From QHXW01 sp035297145 (GTDB lineage Bacteria; Acidobacteriota; Terriglobia; Bryobacterales; Bryobacteraceae): a stretch of 64,000 nucleotides of DNA. This document shows positions 7,739 to 15,765 of the stretch, piece by piece. The stretch lies in assembly GCA_035297145.1 (NCBI GenBank), contig DATGZN010000084.1:1-64000 (forward strand), given 5' to 3'. The position numbers were made by a program, and so were the translations under genes. The notes under the pieces were generated by a model. That model was not told where the DNA came from, searched no databases, and saw nothing but the letters and a program-made list of their open reading frames with translations. Position 1 is the stretch's first letter. Every line of letters begins with the position of its first letter.

Positions 7739-8518
7739 CTAACGCCCGGTGGCCGCCCACCGCAGGTACCCCACTATATCCTCCAGTTCAGCCGCCGAGT
7801 AGTTCTTGCTGAAATCGTCGTGCCGCCATGCGGGGTTTTGCGCCAGCGAAATCACTTGCGAGCGTGCAAAGGTTCGCAGCACAGGCGGTGCCGAGGTCAA
7901 ATCATGCAGCCGCACTTCATCACCAGTCTGTGAAACCAACAGCGCCGGGAACCGCTCGCCGCTCTGCAGCGCCGCTGTCAAAACGTGCCGCGACTCGGTG
8001 GCGTGAATTCGGCTCAGCATTTCCGGGGCGTTCTTCGCGGGAGGCGCTGTCAGGTCCGGTCCGACGGCAATCCCGCGCCCACCAACGGCGTGACAAGTCG
8101 AGCAACTGTCGCGAACTGGATCGGAAAATAACGCGTGGCCTCGGGCGGCTTGCGGAGGTCCGTTAAAGATAGGCTGACTGGCAGGGCCGACGCCCGGCGG
8201 CATGGGATTGGTAGGTGGCGCCACTTCCGGGGCCGTCGCCAAGCTGGCGACATACTCGACAACCGCGCGAATGTCCTCGTCTCGCAGACGGTCCTTCCAG
8301 GCAGGCATGGCAGAACTCGGAATTCCGTCCCGTACCACGCTGTACAAGTAGTCCTTCGCAAAACTGCGCCCGCGCAGCCTGGGACCGCGGCCGGCCGCGC
8401 CGGCGACACCGTGGCAATAGCCTACCGAACAGCTCTGCGCGAAGATGCGTTCACCCCGCGCCACCAGGGCCGAATCGGCGGCGGCTTGCGCAAGCAGCAG
8501 AGCTAGGACGATCATCAT
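7739..8518 (-). CDS. Exported di-heme cytochrome c, partner of the PQQ dehydrogenase
   Basis: 259 residues. A short signal peptide (MMIVLALLLAQAAA) is followed by two cytochrome c domains. The first has CSVGYCH (Cys30, Cys35, His36), a CX4CH heme site rather than CXXCH, with a likely axial Met71 in SSAMPAW. The second has a normal CSTCH (Cys139, Cys142, His143). The C-terminal part (residues about 165-259) looks like the putative heme-binding domain of planctomycete-type cytochromes (TIGR02603-like). It probably takes electrons from the PQQ enzyme in the periplasm. The ATGATG start overlaps the TGA stop of the PQQ gene. A longer open frame to 8977 is only a shadow of that gene. Confidence 0.85.
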   Translation of the reverse strand: MMIVLALLLAQAAADSALVARGERIFAQSCSVGYCHGVAGAAGRGPRLRGRSFAKDYLYSVVRDGIPSSAMPAWKDRLRDEDIRAVVEYVASLATAPEVAPPTNPMPPGVGPASQPIFNGPPQAARGHALFSDPVRDSCSTCHAVGGRGIAVGPDLTAPPAKNAPEMLSRIHATESRHVLTAALQSGERFPALLVSQTGDEVRLHDLTSAPPVLRTFARSQVISLAQNPAWRHDDFSKNYSAAELEDIVGYLRWAATGR

Positions 8519-10164
8519 CGCGACTCCGGTGGGAGGGCGAAGACAAACATCGTCGAGCCGGGCGGGAAATCTTCGGTCTCCGGCCAAAGTTGCGGCAGCA
8601 GGCCCGCGAGCGCTGATCCCCAGCCCGAGGGCGTCGCAACATACTGCCGGCCTCTCACGGAATAGGTGATCGACGATCCACGATGCCCTGAGCCGGTGGG
8701 AAAACTCCAGAGCTTCTGGCCTGTCCGCGCATCGAGCGCAAAGAAATTGCCCTCCGGATCGCCGGAGAAAACCAGATCGCCCGCGGTGGAAAGCTGTGAC
8801 GCCAGTAGCGGGTATTTCGAAGGGTAAGACCAGAACTTCTTTCCGGTTACAGGGTCGTACGCATCGAGGTGACCACCTGCCTGACCATGGATGGGCGGTT
8901 TGAAATGGAAGACACCGGCCATAAAGTTGACTCCCTCCTTCGGTTCTTCCGGAGTGACGGTCAACTCCTGGCACCATTCAATGCCCGTGGTGTAGAACCA
9001 GCCCGTGCGGGGTGAGTATGAGCCGTGATTCCATTGCCGCCCGCCGCCGATGCTGGGGCACATGAGCGAAGGCTTGCCAACCGGCGGCTCGTTGCGGCCC
9101 AGCAGATTTCCCTTGGAATCGACGCCCGTGATCCAGTTGATGTTCTCAGCAACGGGCCACGCGGAAACGAACTCCCCGTTGGTGCGGTCAATGACGAACG
9201 TGTAGCCGCCCTTGTTCACGTTGAGCAGCAGTTTGCGCGGGACGCCATTTACCGGCGCGTCGAAGAGTACGCACTCGAACGCGGCGTCAAAATCCCAGAC
9301 GTCGTGCGGCACTTCCTGGTAATACCACTTGAGCTTGCCGGTATCGGGATCGAGCGCGATGATGCTGTCGGTGTAGAGATCGGTTCCCTTGCGCTTCTCG
9401 CCATAGAAATCCGCCGCCGGATTGCCCACACCCCAGTAGAGGAGGTCGAGCTCGGGATCATAAGAGCCGGTCATCCAGGTGGCGCCACCACCCAATTTCC
9501 AACTCTCGCCGGCCCAGGTTTCGTGCCCCTTTTCGCCCGGACCGGGAATGGTCCAGAAACGCCACGCGCGATGGCCCGTGTTGACGTCATACGCAGTCAG
9601 ATATCCACGATGAGCGGAATCGCCTCCCGTGACGCCGACAACAACCTTATCCTTGACGAGCAGCGGCGCGCCGGTGATATTGCAGCCGCACTGGCGCATG
9701 TCCTCCACGTTGACGCGCCACAGTTCGCGCCCGGTAGTGCGGTCGAGCGCCACGACATTGTTGTCGAGAGTGCCGAAGAAAACGCGGCCGAGCCCCACGG
9801 CCACACCGCGCGTCCACGGGCTGTAGATGATTCCGATCTCTCGCGGGTTCTGGTAGAAGTAATGCCAAATCTCGCGGCCGGTCTCGGCGTCGATGGCGAA
9901 GATGCGATTCCACGAAGAGGACACGTACATCACGCCGTCAACGACCAGCGGCGTAGCGTTGAAGCCGCCATCCACTTTCCCTGTTTGGAAAGCCCAGACG
10001 GCTTGCAGGCGGCTTACGTTCGAGCGATTGATCTGATCGAGAGCGCTGTAGCGCCAGGCGCTGCGCTGGCCGCCATAGTGTGGCCAATCGGCGTGCGTGG
10101 ATCCATCCTGAGCGCTGAGAACACTAACCAACGCGCAGGCCAAAACGCCGATTCGACTTTTCAT
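8515..10164 (-). CDS. PQQ-dependent alcohol-type dehydrogenase
   Basis: 549 residues with a signal peptide (MKSRIGVLACALVSVLSAQ). It is an eight-bladed propeller with repeated tryptophan-docking segments (AIDAETGREIWHY, ALDRTTGRELWRV, ALDPDTGKLKWYY, AYDPVTGKKFWSY, ALDARTGQKLWSF). Metal and active-site positions: Asp182 in GGDSAHRG where methanol dehydrogenases usually have Glu, Asn248 in GVGNPAADF, and the catalytic Asp291 in WDFDAAFE. Asp293, two residues on, is the position that marks lanthanide-using enzymes. The adjacent-Cys disulfide of classical enzymes is replaced by CGC (160-161 region). It would oxidise an alcohol or sugar in the periplasm and pass electrons to the downstream cytochrome. 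Start overlaps the PfpI-like stop (ATGA). Confidence 0.88.
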   Translation of the reverse strand: MKSRIGVLACALVSVLSAQDGSTHADWPHYGGQRSAWRYSALDQINRSNVSRLQAVWAFQTGKVDGGFNATPLVVDGVMYVSSSWNRIFAIDAETGREIWHYFYQNPREIGIIYSPWTRGVAVGLGRVFFGTLDNNVVALDRTTGRELWRVNVEDMRQCGCNITGAPLLVKDKVVVGVTGGDSAHRGYLTAYDVNTGHRAWRFWTIPGPGEKGHETWAGESWKLGGGATWMTGSYDPELDLLYWGVGNPAADFYGEKRKGTDLYTDSIIALDPDTGKLKWYYQEVPHDVWDFDAAFECVLFDAPVNGVPRKLLLNVNKGGYTFVIDRTNGEFVSAWPVAENINWITGVDSKGNLLGRNEPPVGKPSLMCPSIGGGRQWNHGSYSPRTGWFYTTGIEWCQELTVTPEEPKEGVNFMAGVFHFKPPIHGQAGGHLDAYDPVTGKKFWSYPSKYPLLASQLSTAGDLVFSGDPEGNFFALDARTGQKLWSFPTGSGHRGSSITYSVRGRQYVATPSGWGSALAGLLPQLWPETEDFPPGSTMFVFALPPESR

Positions 10165-10700
10165 TTAGCCAGAGCGGGGACGCCAGTCAGGACTTCGATG
10201 GAGGCGCGGCAGAACGCCGGCAGATCTTCGGGTTTGCGCGAGGTGACGAGGTTGCCATCCACCACGACTTCGGCGTCTTCGTACTTCGCACCCGCGTGGA
10301 TCACGTCGTCTTTGATGGCGAAGAAGCACGTGGCTCTGCGGCCCTTGAGCATTTCAGCCGAGCACAGCACCCACGCGCCGTGGCAGATGGAGGCCACGAG
10401 CTTGCCTTGCTTATCCATGTCGTGCACAAAGCGGTTGGCCGCGGAATGGCGGCGGATGATGTCGGGCGCGTAGCCGCCGGGAACGATGACACCATCGAAG
10501 TCAGCGGCGCGCACGCTCTCATAAGTCGTGTCCGACGTGATGGGATACCCGTGCTTGCTGGTGTAGATTTCACCGGCGTTCGCGGCCACGGTCACCACCT
10601 GCGCTCCGGCTTCCTTGAATCGGAAATAGGGATACCAGACTTCCTGATCCTGGTAGATGTTGTCCACTAAAATGGCGATGCGTTTTCCCTTTAGTTCCAT
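10161..10700 (-). CDS. DJ-1/PfpI family protein
   Basis: 179 residues. The DJ-1/PfpI glutamine-amidotransferase-like fold is shown by KRIAILVDNIYQDQEVWYP, GVIVPGGYAPDIIRR and the nucleophile elbow ASICHGAWVL (Cys106, His107). Members act as proteases, chaperones or deglycases repairing glyoxal damage on proteins and nucleotides; YhbO and PfpI are the nearest well-known types. It sits in the minus-strand operon between rpiB and the PQQ dehydrogenase and overlaps the latter by four bases. A role in coping with reactive carbonyls made by sugar oxidation would fit the neighbours but is inference. Confidence 0.85.
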   Translation of the reverse strand: MELKGKRIAILVDNIYQDQEVWYPYFRFKEAGAQVVTVAANAGEIYTSKHGYPITSDTTYESVRAADFDGVIVPGGYAPDIIRRHSAANRFVHDMDKQGKLVASICHGAWVLCSAEMLKGRRATCFFAIKDDVIHAGAKYEDAEVVVDGNLVTSRKPEDLPAFCRASIEVLTGVPALAK

Positions 10701-10712
10701 AGCGAGACCATC

Positions 10713-11207
10713 TTATCGCGGGCGGGTGGCGGCGGTGGCGCGCTCGGAGCCGAACTCCTCCTCGAACTGTTCCACCTTGGCCACACGCCGGCGGTGCCGC
10801 TCGATATCGGAGAAGTGCGCATTGAGATAAGTGCGCACCAGCTCGGCGGCAAGCTCCGGGCCGATGACGCGCGCGCCCAGGCACAACACATTCATGCCGT
10901 CGTCCTCTACGCCCTGGTGGGCGGAAAACGTGTCGTGACACGTGGCCGCGCGAATCCCGCGAAATTTGTTGGCCGCCACACAGGCGCCTGCGCCGGAACC
11001 GCAGATGAGAACAGCTCGGTCGGCTGCTCCATCGCGGAGGGCTTCGGCGACAGCGCGCGCGTAATCGGGATAGTCGACGGCATCGGTCGAATGCGTCCCG
11101 AGATCAAGAACGTGATGGCCAAGTTTGCGCACTTCATCCAGGATGCGCGCTTTGAGCGGAAACCCAGCGTGATCGGCTGCGACAGCAATTTTCATGCGGT
11201 GTTTCAT
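10713..11207 (-). CDS. rpiB: Ribose-5-phosphate isomerase B
   Basis: 164 residues. RpiB/LacAB family marks: MKIAVAADHAGFPLK (active-site Asp-His), ICGSGAGACVAANKF with catalytic Cys69, and ATCHDTFSAHQG plus VLCLGARVIG. It interconverts ribose 5-phosphate and ribulose 5-phosphate in the pentose phosphate pathway (or a related aldose/ketose phosphate pair such as allose phosphate). A second in-frame ATG four codons in would also fit the family. It lies 12 bases before the PfpI-like gene and 16 bases after the S9 peptidase, inside one operon. Confidence 0.88.
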   Translation of the reverse strand: MKHRMKIAVAADHAGFPLKARILDEVRKLGHHVLDLGTHSTDAVDYPDYARAVAEALRDGAADRAVLICGSGAGACVAANKFRGIRAATCHDTFSAHQGVEDDGMNVLCLGARVIGPELAAELVRTYLNAHFSDIERHRRRVAKVEQFEEEFGSERATAATRPR

Positions 11208-11223
11208 GATAGCGCATCGCCCA

Positions 11224-13608
11224 TCACGGCTTCTTCAGATACTTGTCGAACCAGTTCATTTCCTCCCACAGAACATGTTCGATGGATTCCCGTGCGGCGT
11301 AGCCGTGTGACTCGAGCGGCAGCATCACCAGTCGCACCGTCCCGCCGTTGCCGCGAATCGCTTGATATAAGCGCTCGGATTGAATGGGGAAGGTGCCTGT
11401 ATTGTTATCCGCCTCGCCATGAATCAGCAGAATGGGCGTCTTGATCTTATCCGCAATCATGAACGGCGACATGCGGAGATAGATGTCCTGCGCCTCCCAC
11501 AGTGAGCGCCGTTCGGTTTGAAACCCAAACGGGGTGAGCGTGCGATTGTAGGCGCCGCTCTCCGCCACGCCTGCGTGAAACAAATCGGAGTGCGCCAGAA
11601 GATTGGCAGTCATGAACGCGCCATAGCTGTGGCCTCCGACGCCCACGCGCTCGCGGTCCGTGACACCCATCTCCACCGCTTTATCGATGGCGGCTTTGGC
11701 GTCCATTACGATCTGCTGGACGTAAGTGTTGTTCACGGTTTCCGGATCTCCGATCACAGGCATGGCGGCGTCATCCAGCACGCTGTACCCACGAAGCAGG
11801 AAGAGCAAATGCAGGCTGGGGCCCGTGAATACAGTGAAGCGGTCCGTGGAGCCGTTCACTTGCCCGGCGGTATTGGCGTCGTTGTATTCGAGCGGATAGG
11901 CCCACAATACGGTTGGCAACCGTGTGCCTTCCTTATACCCGGGCGGTAAATAGAGCGTAAACGAGAGGGGTACGCCATCCTCACGTTGGTACGTCACAAT
12001 CTGCTTTCGGATGCCGCGCACCTGAGGTGTGGGATCGGCAAGCTTGGTGAGCGGCGTGAGCGCGTCGCCTTCGCGAATGTAGTAGTTGGGAGGCTCCGCC
12101 GGGCTTTCGCGGCGCGTCAAGAGCCGCGCACCGTTGTCATCCAAAATGGAAACCACTGTTTCGTAGCTTCCGTTGCCGGACTGAAACAGCCGCTCGGATT
12201 TCTCGGTGGCCAGGTTATAGCGGTCGAGAAACGGATGGTCGCCCGAGGGGCTCGAGCCCGCTGCTGTCAGAAAAATGTTGTCGCCCTTTTGCAGGATCGC
12301 CTCCTGTCCATTCGGCAGGATGTGCATCACGGGGTTGCCGGGATCGTGATAGCGATCCTGTACGTTGCGGCTGAAGATCACGCGGCCATCGGCATCGTGC
12401 GCATCCAAGTGGATCTCGATGGTGCGCTCCCAGCGCTTGTCGCGATCATAATCGGAAACCAAAGCTTTGCCGTTTTGCGCCAGCTCTTCTAGTCCCACGA
12501 ATCGCTCGACGGTTTGGAAAACTTCGCGCGGCTCTGACTGGAATGGCGCCGCCAACGAGAGAATGCGGTCGCGGTGCGGTACTTTCTCCTTGGGATTGCC
12601 GCCGTCCAGGGCTTCCACCCAAACCAGCGAGGCCGGTCGATCCGCACGCCATTCATAGCCGCGCGGGCCGGTGCGCACACCTTGCACGGGAATGCGATCT
12701 GCGAGCGGCAGGTCGGCAAGCTGGTACAGCTTCTGCCCTGCGCGGTCCCACACCTCGATCGCCTGTGGAAAGCGGAAAACAGGATGCAAGTACGAATACG
12801 GCCGGTGAACTTGGGAGACGAGCAGGTATTGCCCATCGGGCGACGGTTCGGCGGCCTCGAAAATCTCGGGCTTGCTCACCGGTGTGATCTTGCCAGGGGC
12901 TGCGTCCACGTAGGCGAGTTGCGCCGCGGCGTAGTAGTCGAACAGATCTTCGTCGTGCGGCGTGCTCAGCATATCTTCAAAGGTCACTACCGGGCCCGAA
13001 CGACCGGAGCTCTCCTGCATATGCGGGCCGCTCGGCACGATGGATTGCGCGGGCGGCTGTCCGCGATGTTCGGGAACCAGGCGCACGAGCAGCGTCCGGT
13101 TATCGGAGAGCCAGACAACGGGCTGGCCCATCACTGCGTTCAGGCGGAGGCCGGGCACGCGGCGCGTCTGCCCATTGGCCGTGGTGCCGATCCACAGCTC
13201 AATGGCCGTGTCAGTGGTATCGGTGAAGGCGAACTGTTTGCCATCAGGGCTCCAGAGCGGCCGGCCTAGTTTCGCGTGGGCCGGCGTGGAGACTGGAGTA
13301 TCCGACGCATCTGACAGCCGCTTGATTGTGTATGACGTGTTGTATGGCGGCAGATGAGGTCCATTGGTCTGGATATCGATCCGCAAGCCGGCCAGTCGCA
13401 GCATGGGCCGGGCGACTTCGGCGATGGGTGGGTAGCGCAACGGCTGCATCAAAATGGCGTATTCGCGTGATGGGCTCACCGAGATGAGCGGCGGTGGCGG
13501 CGCGTTCAGTACGTCGACGATCTCTTTCGCTGGCTTTTGATAGGTCAGCTCAGCGGGGATCGCCACGGCGATGCCCAGCAGGAAGAACGCAGCGAAACGG
13601 AACGGCAT
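11224..13608 (-). CDS. Exported S9 family peptidase (prolyl-oligopeptidase type)
   Basis: 794 residues with a signal peptide (MPFRFAAFFLLGIAVAIPAE). Residues about 90-500 form a beta-propeller; the C-terminal 270 residues form an alpha/beta hydrolase with GGHSYGAFM (nucleophile Ser661), HGEADNN (Asp734) and ESHGYAA (His768). The layout matches bacterial homologues of the glutamyl endopeptidase branch of S9. It probably degrades peptides in the periplasm or outside. It is the first gene of the five-gene minus-strand run ending with the cytochrome. A TAGAAT hexamer six bases before the ATG suggests a leaderless or near-leaderless transcript. Its peptidase function has no evident link with the downstream sugar genes. 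Confidence 0.85.
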   Translation of the reverse strand: MPFRFAAFFLLGIAVAIPAELTYQKPAKEIVDVLNAPPPPLISVSPSREYAILMQPLRYPPIAEVARPMLRLAGLRIDIQTNGPHLPPYNTSYTIKRLSDASDTPVSTPAHAKLGRPLWSPDGKQFAFTDTTDTAIELWIGTTANGQTRRVPGLRLNAVMGQPVVWLSDNRTLLVRLVPEHRGQPPAQSIVPSGPHMQESSGRSGPVVTFEDMLSTPHDEDLFDYYAAAQLAYVDAAPGKITPVSKPEIFEAAEPSPDGQYLLVSQVHRPYSYLHPVFRFPQAIEVWDRAGQKLYQLADLPLADRIPVQGVRTGPRGYEWRADRPASLVWVEALDGGNPKEKVPHRDRILSLAAPFQSEPREVFQTVERFVGLEELAQNGKALVSDYDRDKRWERTIEIHLDAHDADGRVIFSRNVQDRYHDPGNPVMHILPNGQEAILQKGDNIFLTAAGSSPSGDHPFLDRYNLATEKSERLFQSGNGSYETVVSILDDNGARLLTRRESPAEPPNYYIREGDALTPLTKLADPTPQVRGIRKQIVTYQREDGVPLSFTLYLPPGYKEGTRLPTVLWAYPLEYNDANTAGQVNGSTDRFTVFTGPSLHLLFLLRGYSVLDDAAMPVIGDPETVNNTYVQQIVMDAKAAIDKAVEMGVTDRERVGVGGHSYGAFMTANLLAHSDLFHAGVAESGAYNRTLTPFGFQTERRSLWEAQDIYLRMSPFMIADKIKTPILLIHGEADNNTGTFPIQSERLYQAIRGNGGTVRLVMLPLESHGYAARESIEHVLWEEMNWFDKYLKKP

Positions 13609-13691
13609 CCTGTGATTCTACGACGGCTGCCCGCGCACGTTGCTCGTGGTGTGCAATACAACGCCCGATTGAAGTGCTATTCTACGGCTCG

Positions 13692-14510
13692 ATGGGCGGG
13701 CTTCTGGATTTGCTAACGGGTCGAGACGCCAGTTTGCCGCTCGATCGCGCTGCGCTTGAGGTAGCGGCCATCGAGTCTCCCGAGATCGAGGCGGACGCCT
13801 TCGTGGGGCTGCTCGATTCGCACGCGGCCGAACTGCGCGAGCGCTTGAGCGGTCATTCCGACGGCGAAGTTTTCGTGCACGAAGCCAATCGATACCTGTT
13901 TGATGAGCTCGGTTTCCGCGGGAACACGGCCGATTACTACGATCCGAAGAACAGTTGTCTGAATGAAGTACTCACCGCGCGCACGGGCATTCCGATCACT
14001 CTTTCGCTGGTCTATATGGAAATTGCCCGCCGGTTGGGAAGACCAGTTGCGGGCATCGGTCTGCCGGGCCACTTCATCGTGCGCTACGACGATGGGCTTT
14101 ACTCCGCGTTCATCGATCCATTCCACAGCGGCCGGTTGCTGGAGCCAGAAGATTGCTTTGCGCTGGCGCGAGAAGTTGCCCAGGTGGAGATCGAACCGGA
14201 TCTTAAATGGCTTTCGCCGGTTAGCAAGCGGGACCTGCTGCTGCGGATGCTGAGGAATCTGAGCGCGGCATATACGGGGCGTGGGCACACGGACAAGGCG
14301 ATCGAGGCGCTCAATCTGTTGATCCAGGCGAATCCTAATTCACCTGACGAGTACCGGCAGCGAGGCATTTTACAAACGCAGGCCGGAAGACTAAGTGCGG
14401 CGAAACAGGATCTGGCTCGATACCTTGAACTGGCCAAATCGCCCGAAGAACGCGAACGCGCCAAAGCCGAGGTGCACCAGATTCAACACTGGATCGCGTC
14501 GATGAACTAG
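13692..14510 (+). CDS. SirB1-like transglutaminase-fold protein with TPR tail
   Basis: 272 residues from the ATG at 13692. The first 200 residues match the SirB1/transglutaminase-core-2 family: YLFDELGFRGNTADYYDPKN, SCLNEVLTARTGIPITLS, GIGLPGHFIVR and FIDPFHSGRLL carry the Cys, His and Asp positions of the fold. Residues about 205-265 form two TPR-like helices pairs. Family members are cytosolic and poorly understood; some are linked to regulation, none to a firm reaction. A TATTCT hexamer ends eight bases before the ATG. Its TAG stop shares the CTAG at 14507-14510 with the converging gene's stop. An upstream extension of the frame to 13494 overlaps the S9 gene and was rejected. Confidence 0.8.
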   Translation: MGGLLDLLTGRDASLPLDRAALEVAAIESPEIEADAFVGLLDSHAAELRERLSGHSDGEVFVHEANRYLFDELGFRGNTADYYDPKNSCLNEVLTARTGIPITLSLVYMEIARRLGRPVAGIGLPGHFIVRYDDGLYSAFIDPFHSGRLLEPEDCFALAREVAQVEIEPDLKWLSPVSKRDLLLRMLRNLSAAYTGRGHTDKAIEALNLLIQANPNSPDEYRQRGILQTQAGRLSAAKQDLARYLELAKSPEERERAKAEVHQIQHWIASMN

Positions 14511-15763
14511 GGCGTGCCGGTTGCACTGACCTTCGCCGCCCGGAGGGCATCCAACTCCTCCAGTGTCTTCTGCCAGGCTTTCTGGTCCTTCTTCGTCGCG
14601 ATCGGGCGGTTCAGGTCGGCATAGTACGCGAGAATATTGGTGCGCAGATCGGGACTCATTCCGACGAATTGCTTCTGTGACGACTTGTCGAGCAGGGTGG
14701 CATAGGCATGGTCGGCGAGGTTATACGTGCCGGCGACGGTGGGTTTGCCGACATCCAGATTTTCGTCTGCCAGCTGCAATCGATTCTCCTTCACTTCGGT
14801 GAGCAGCGCGCCGTAACGGTCGAACGTAGTGTCAAAGCTTTTCATGAACAGCTGTTCGGTCTGGGGCGTGGGCGCCTTGAAGGCAAAGGCTCGGAGCGGG
14901 CCGATTTTCGGAACGATTCTAAACAGGAACGCCCAGAACTCCGCCCAGAAACCGGGCCGTTCGTACTTTGCATCCCAATTTTTCCGATAGCTGGACCGGG
15001 AAAGAATGTAAATGAACTTGCGCTTCGTCATACCCGGCGTTGCAGCAATGATTTGATCCTTCTTGGCGGCCCAGGCGGCTTTGGTCAACGTGGGAAGAAT
15101 GGATGCGACGGAATGCCGGTAGGTTCCCAAAGCAAGATCGAGATCGCCGAACACGTCTTTCAGATAAAGTCCATAGGTATCAAAGAAACCACGGTCCAAC
15201 AGCGGTTTCGCCACTTCAAAGCCGATGAAATCGTGATACGCCTCTGGCGCGTACGAGTGGTTCGCCACCTGCACCACGTCGAAGCCGAATTCGGTCTTCA
15301 GGTGCGCGGCGGGGTCATCGGTGTATGTCACGTCCTTCCCGTACCTGGCGCGCAGTTTCGGATAAAGCATTCCAACCGACACGTTCACCGCCAGGGGATG
15401 GCCACTGTTGTCGCCGACGTAATGAGCCAGAGCGCCGAGAGCGAAGGCATACTCATTGATGTCGTGCGCCTCGCGCAAAAGCGCCTCGACGAAGTTGCCG
15501 CTTCGGACATAATGCGTGAGATCACTGAAGAGATGGCTGCCGAATGGATAGTAGCCCATGTCCTGGATGATGCAGCCGCCATAGGCATAGGCATGCGCTT
15601 TGCGCAGGTCATCCGGCGTGGCGTCGGGGAAGCGCGCGAGCAGAATCGGCTTCATGTATTTGTCCCAGGCCGCATCGATCACAGCTTCGTGCGTCAGCAC
15701 AGAATAGGCGTGCCCCAAGGGGCAGCAGACCAGCAACAGGAAGATGGCAGGAAGGCGCCGCAC
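14507..15763 (-). CDS. Exported zinc-dependent phospholipase C-like protein
   Basis: 418 residues with a signal peptide (MRRLPAIFLLLVCCPLGHA). The mature start YSVLTHEAVIDAAW, the HLFSDLTHYVR segment and ALGALAHYVGDNSGHPLA give the His/Asp pattern of the zinc-dependent phospholipase C / S1-P1 nuclease fold (PF00882). The N-terminal 200 residues carry this domain; the rest is helical and unassigned. It probably hydrolyses phospholipids or another phosphodiester outside the cytoplasm. Its gene follows an exported alpha/beta hydrolase with only two bases between them, so the two form an operon. Confidence 0.75.
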   Translation of the reverse strand: MRRLPAIFLLLVCCPLGHAYSVLTHEAVIDAAWDKYMKPILLARFPDATPDDLRKAHAYAYGGCIIQDMGYYPFGSHLFSDLTHYVRSGNFVEALLREAHDINEYAFALGALAHYVGDNSGHPLAVNVSVGMLYPKLRARYGKDVTYTDDPAAHLKTEFGFDVVQVANHSYAPEAYHDFIGFEVAKPLLDRGFFDTYGLYLKDVFGDLDLALGTYRHSVASILPTLTKAAWAAKKDQIIAATPGMTKRKFIYILSRSSYRKNWDAKYERPGFWAEFWAFLFRIVPKIGPLRAFAFKAPTPQTEQLFMKSFDTTFDRYGALLTEVKENRLQLADENLDVGKPTVAGTYNLADHAYATLLDKSSQKQFVGMSPDLRTNILAYYADLNRPIATKKDQKAWQKTLEELDALRAAKVSATGTP

Positions 15764-15765
15764 GG

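Noticed and set aside
8519..8977. Extension of the cytochrome c frame
   Set aside because: It lies inside the PQQ dehydrogenase gene and lacks family content; the signal peptide begins at 8518.
9025..10473. Long plus-strand open frame opposite the PQQ and PfpI genes
   Set aside because: Antisense shadow typical of GC-rich DNA; no domain and it spans two real genes.
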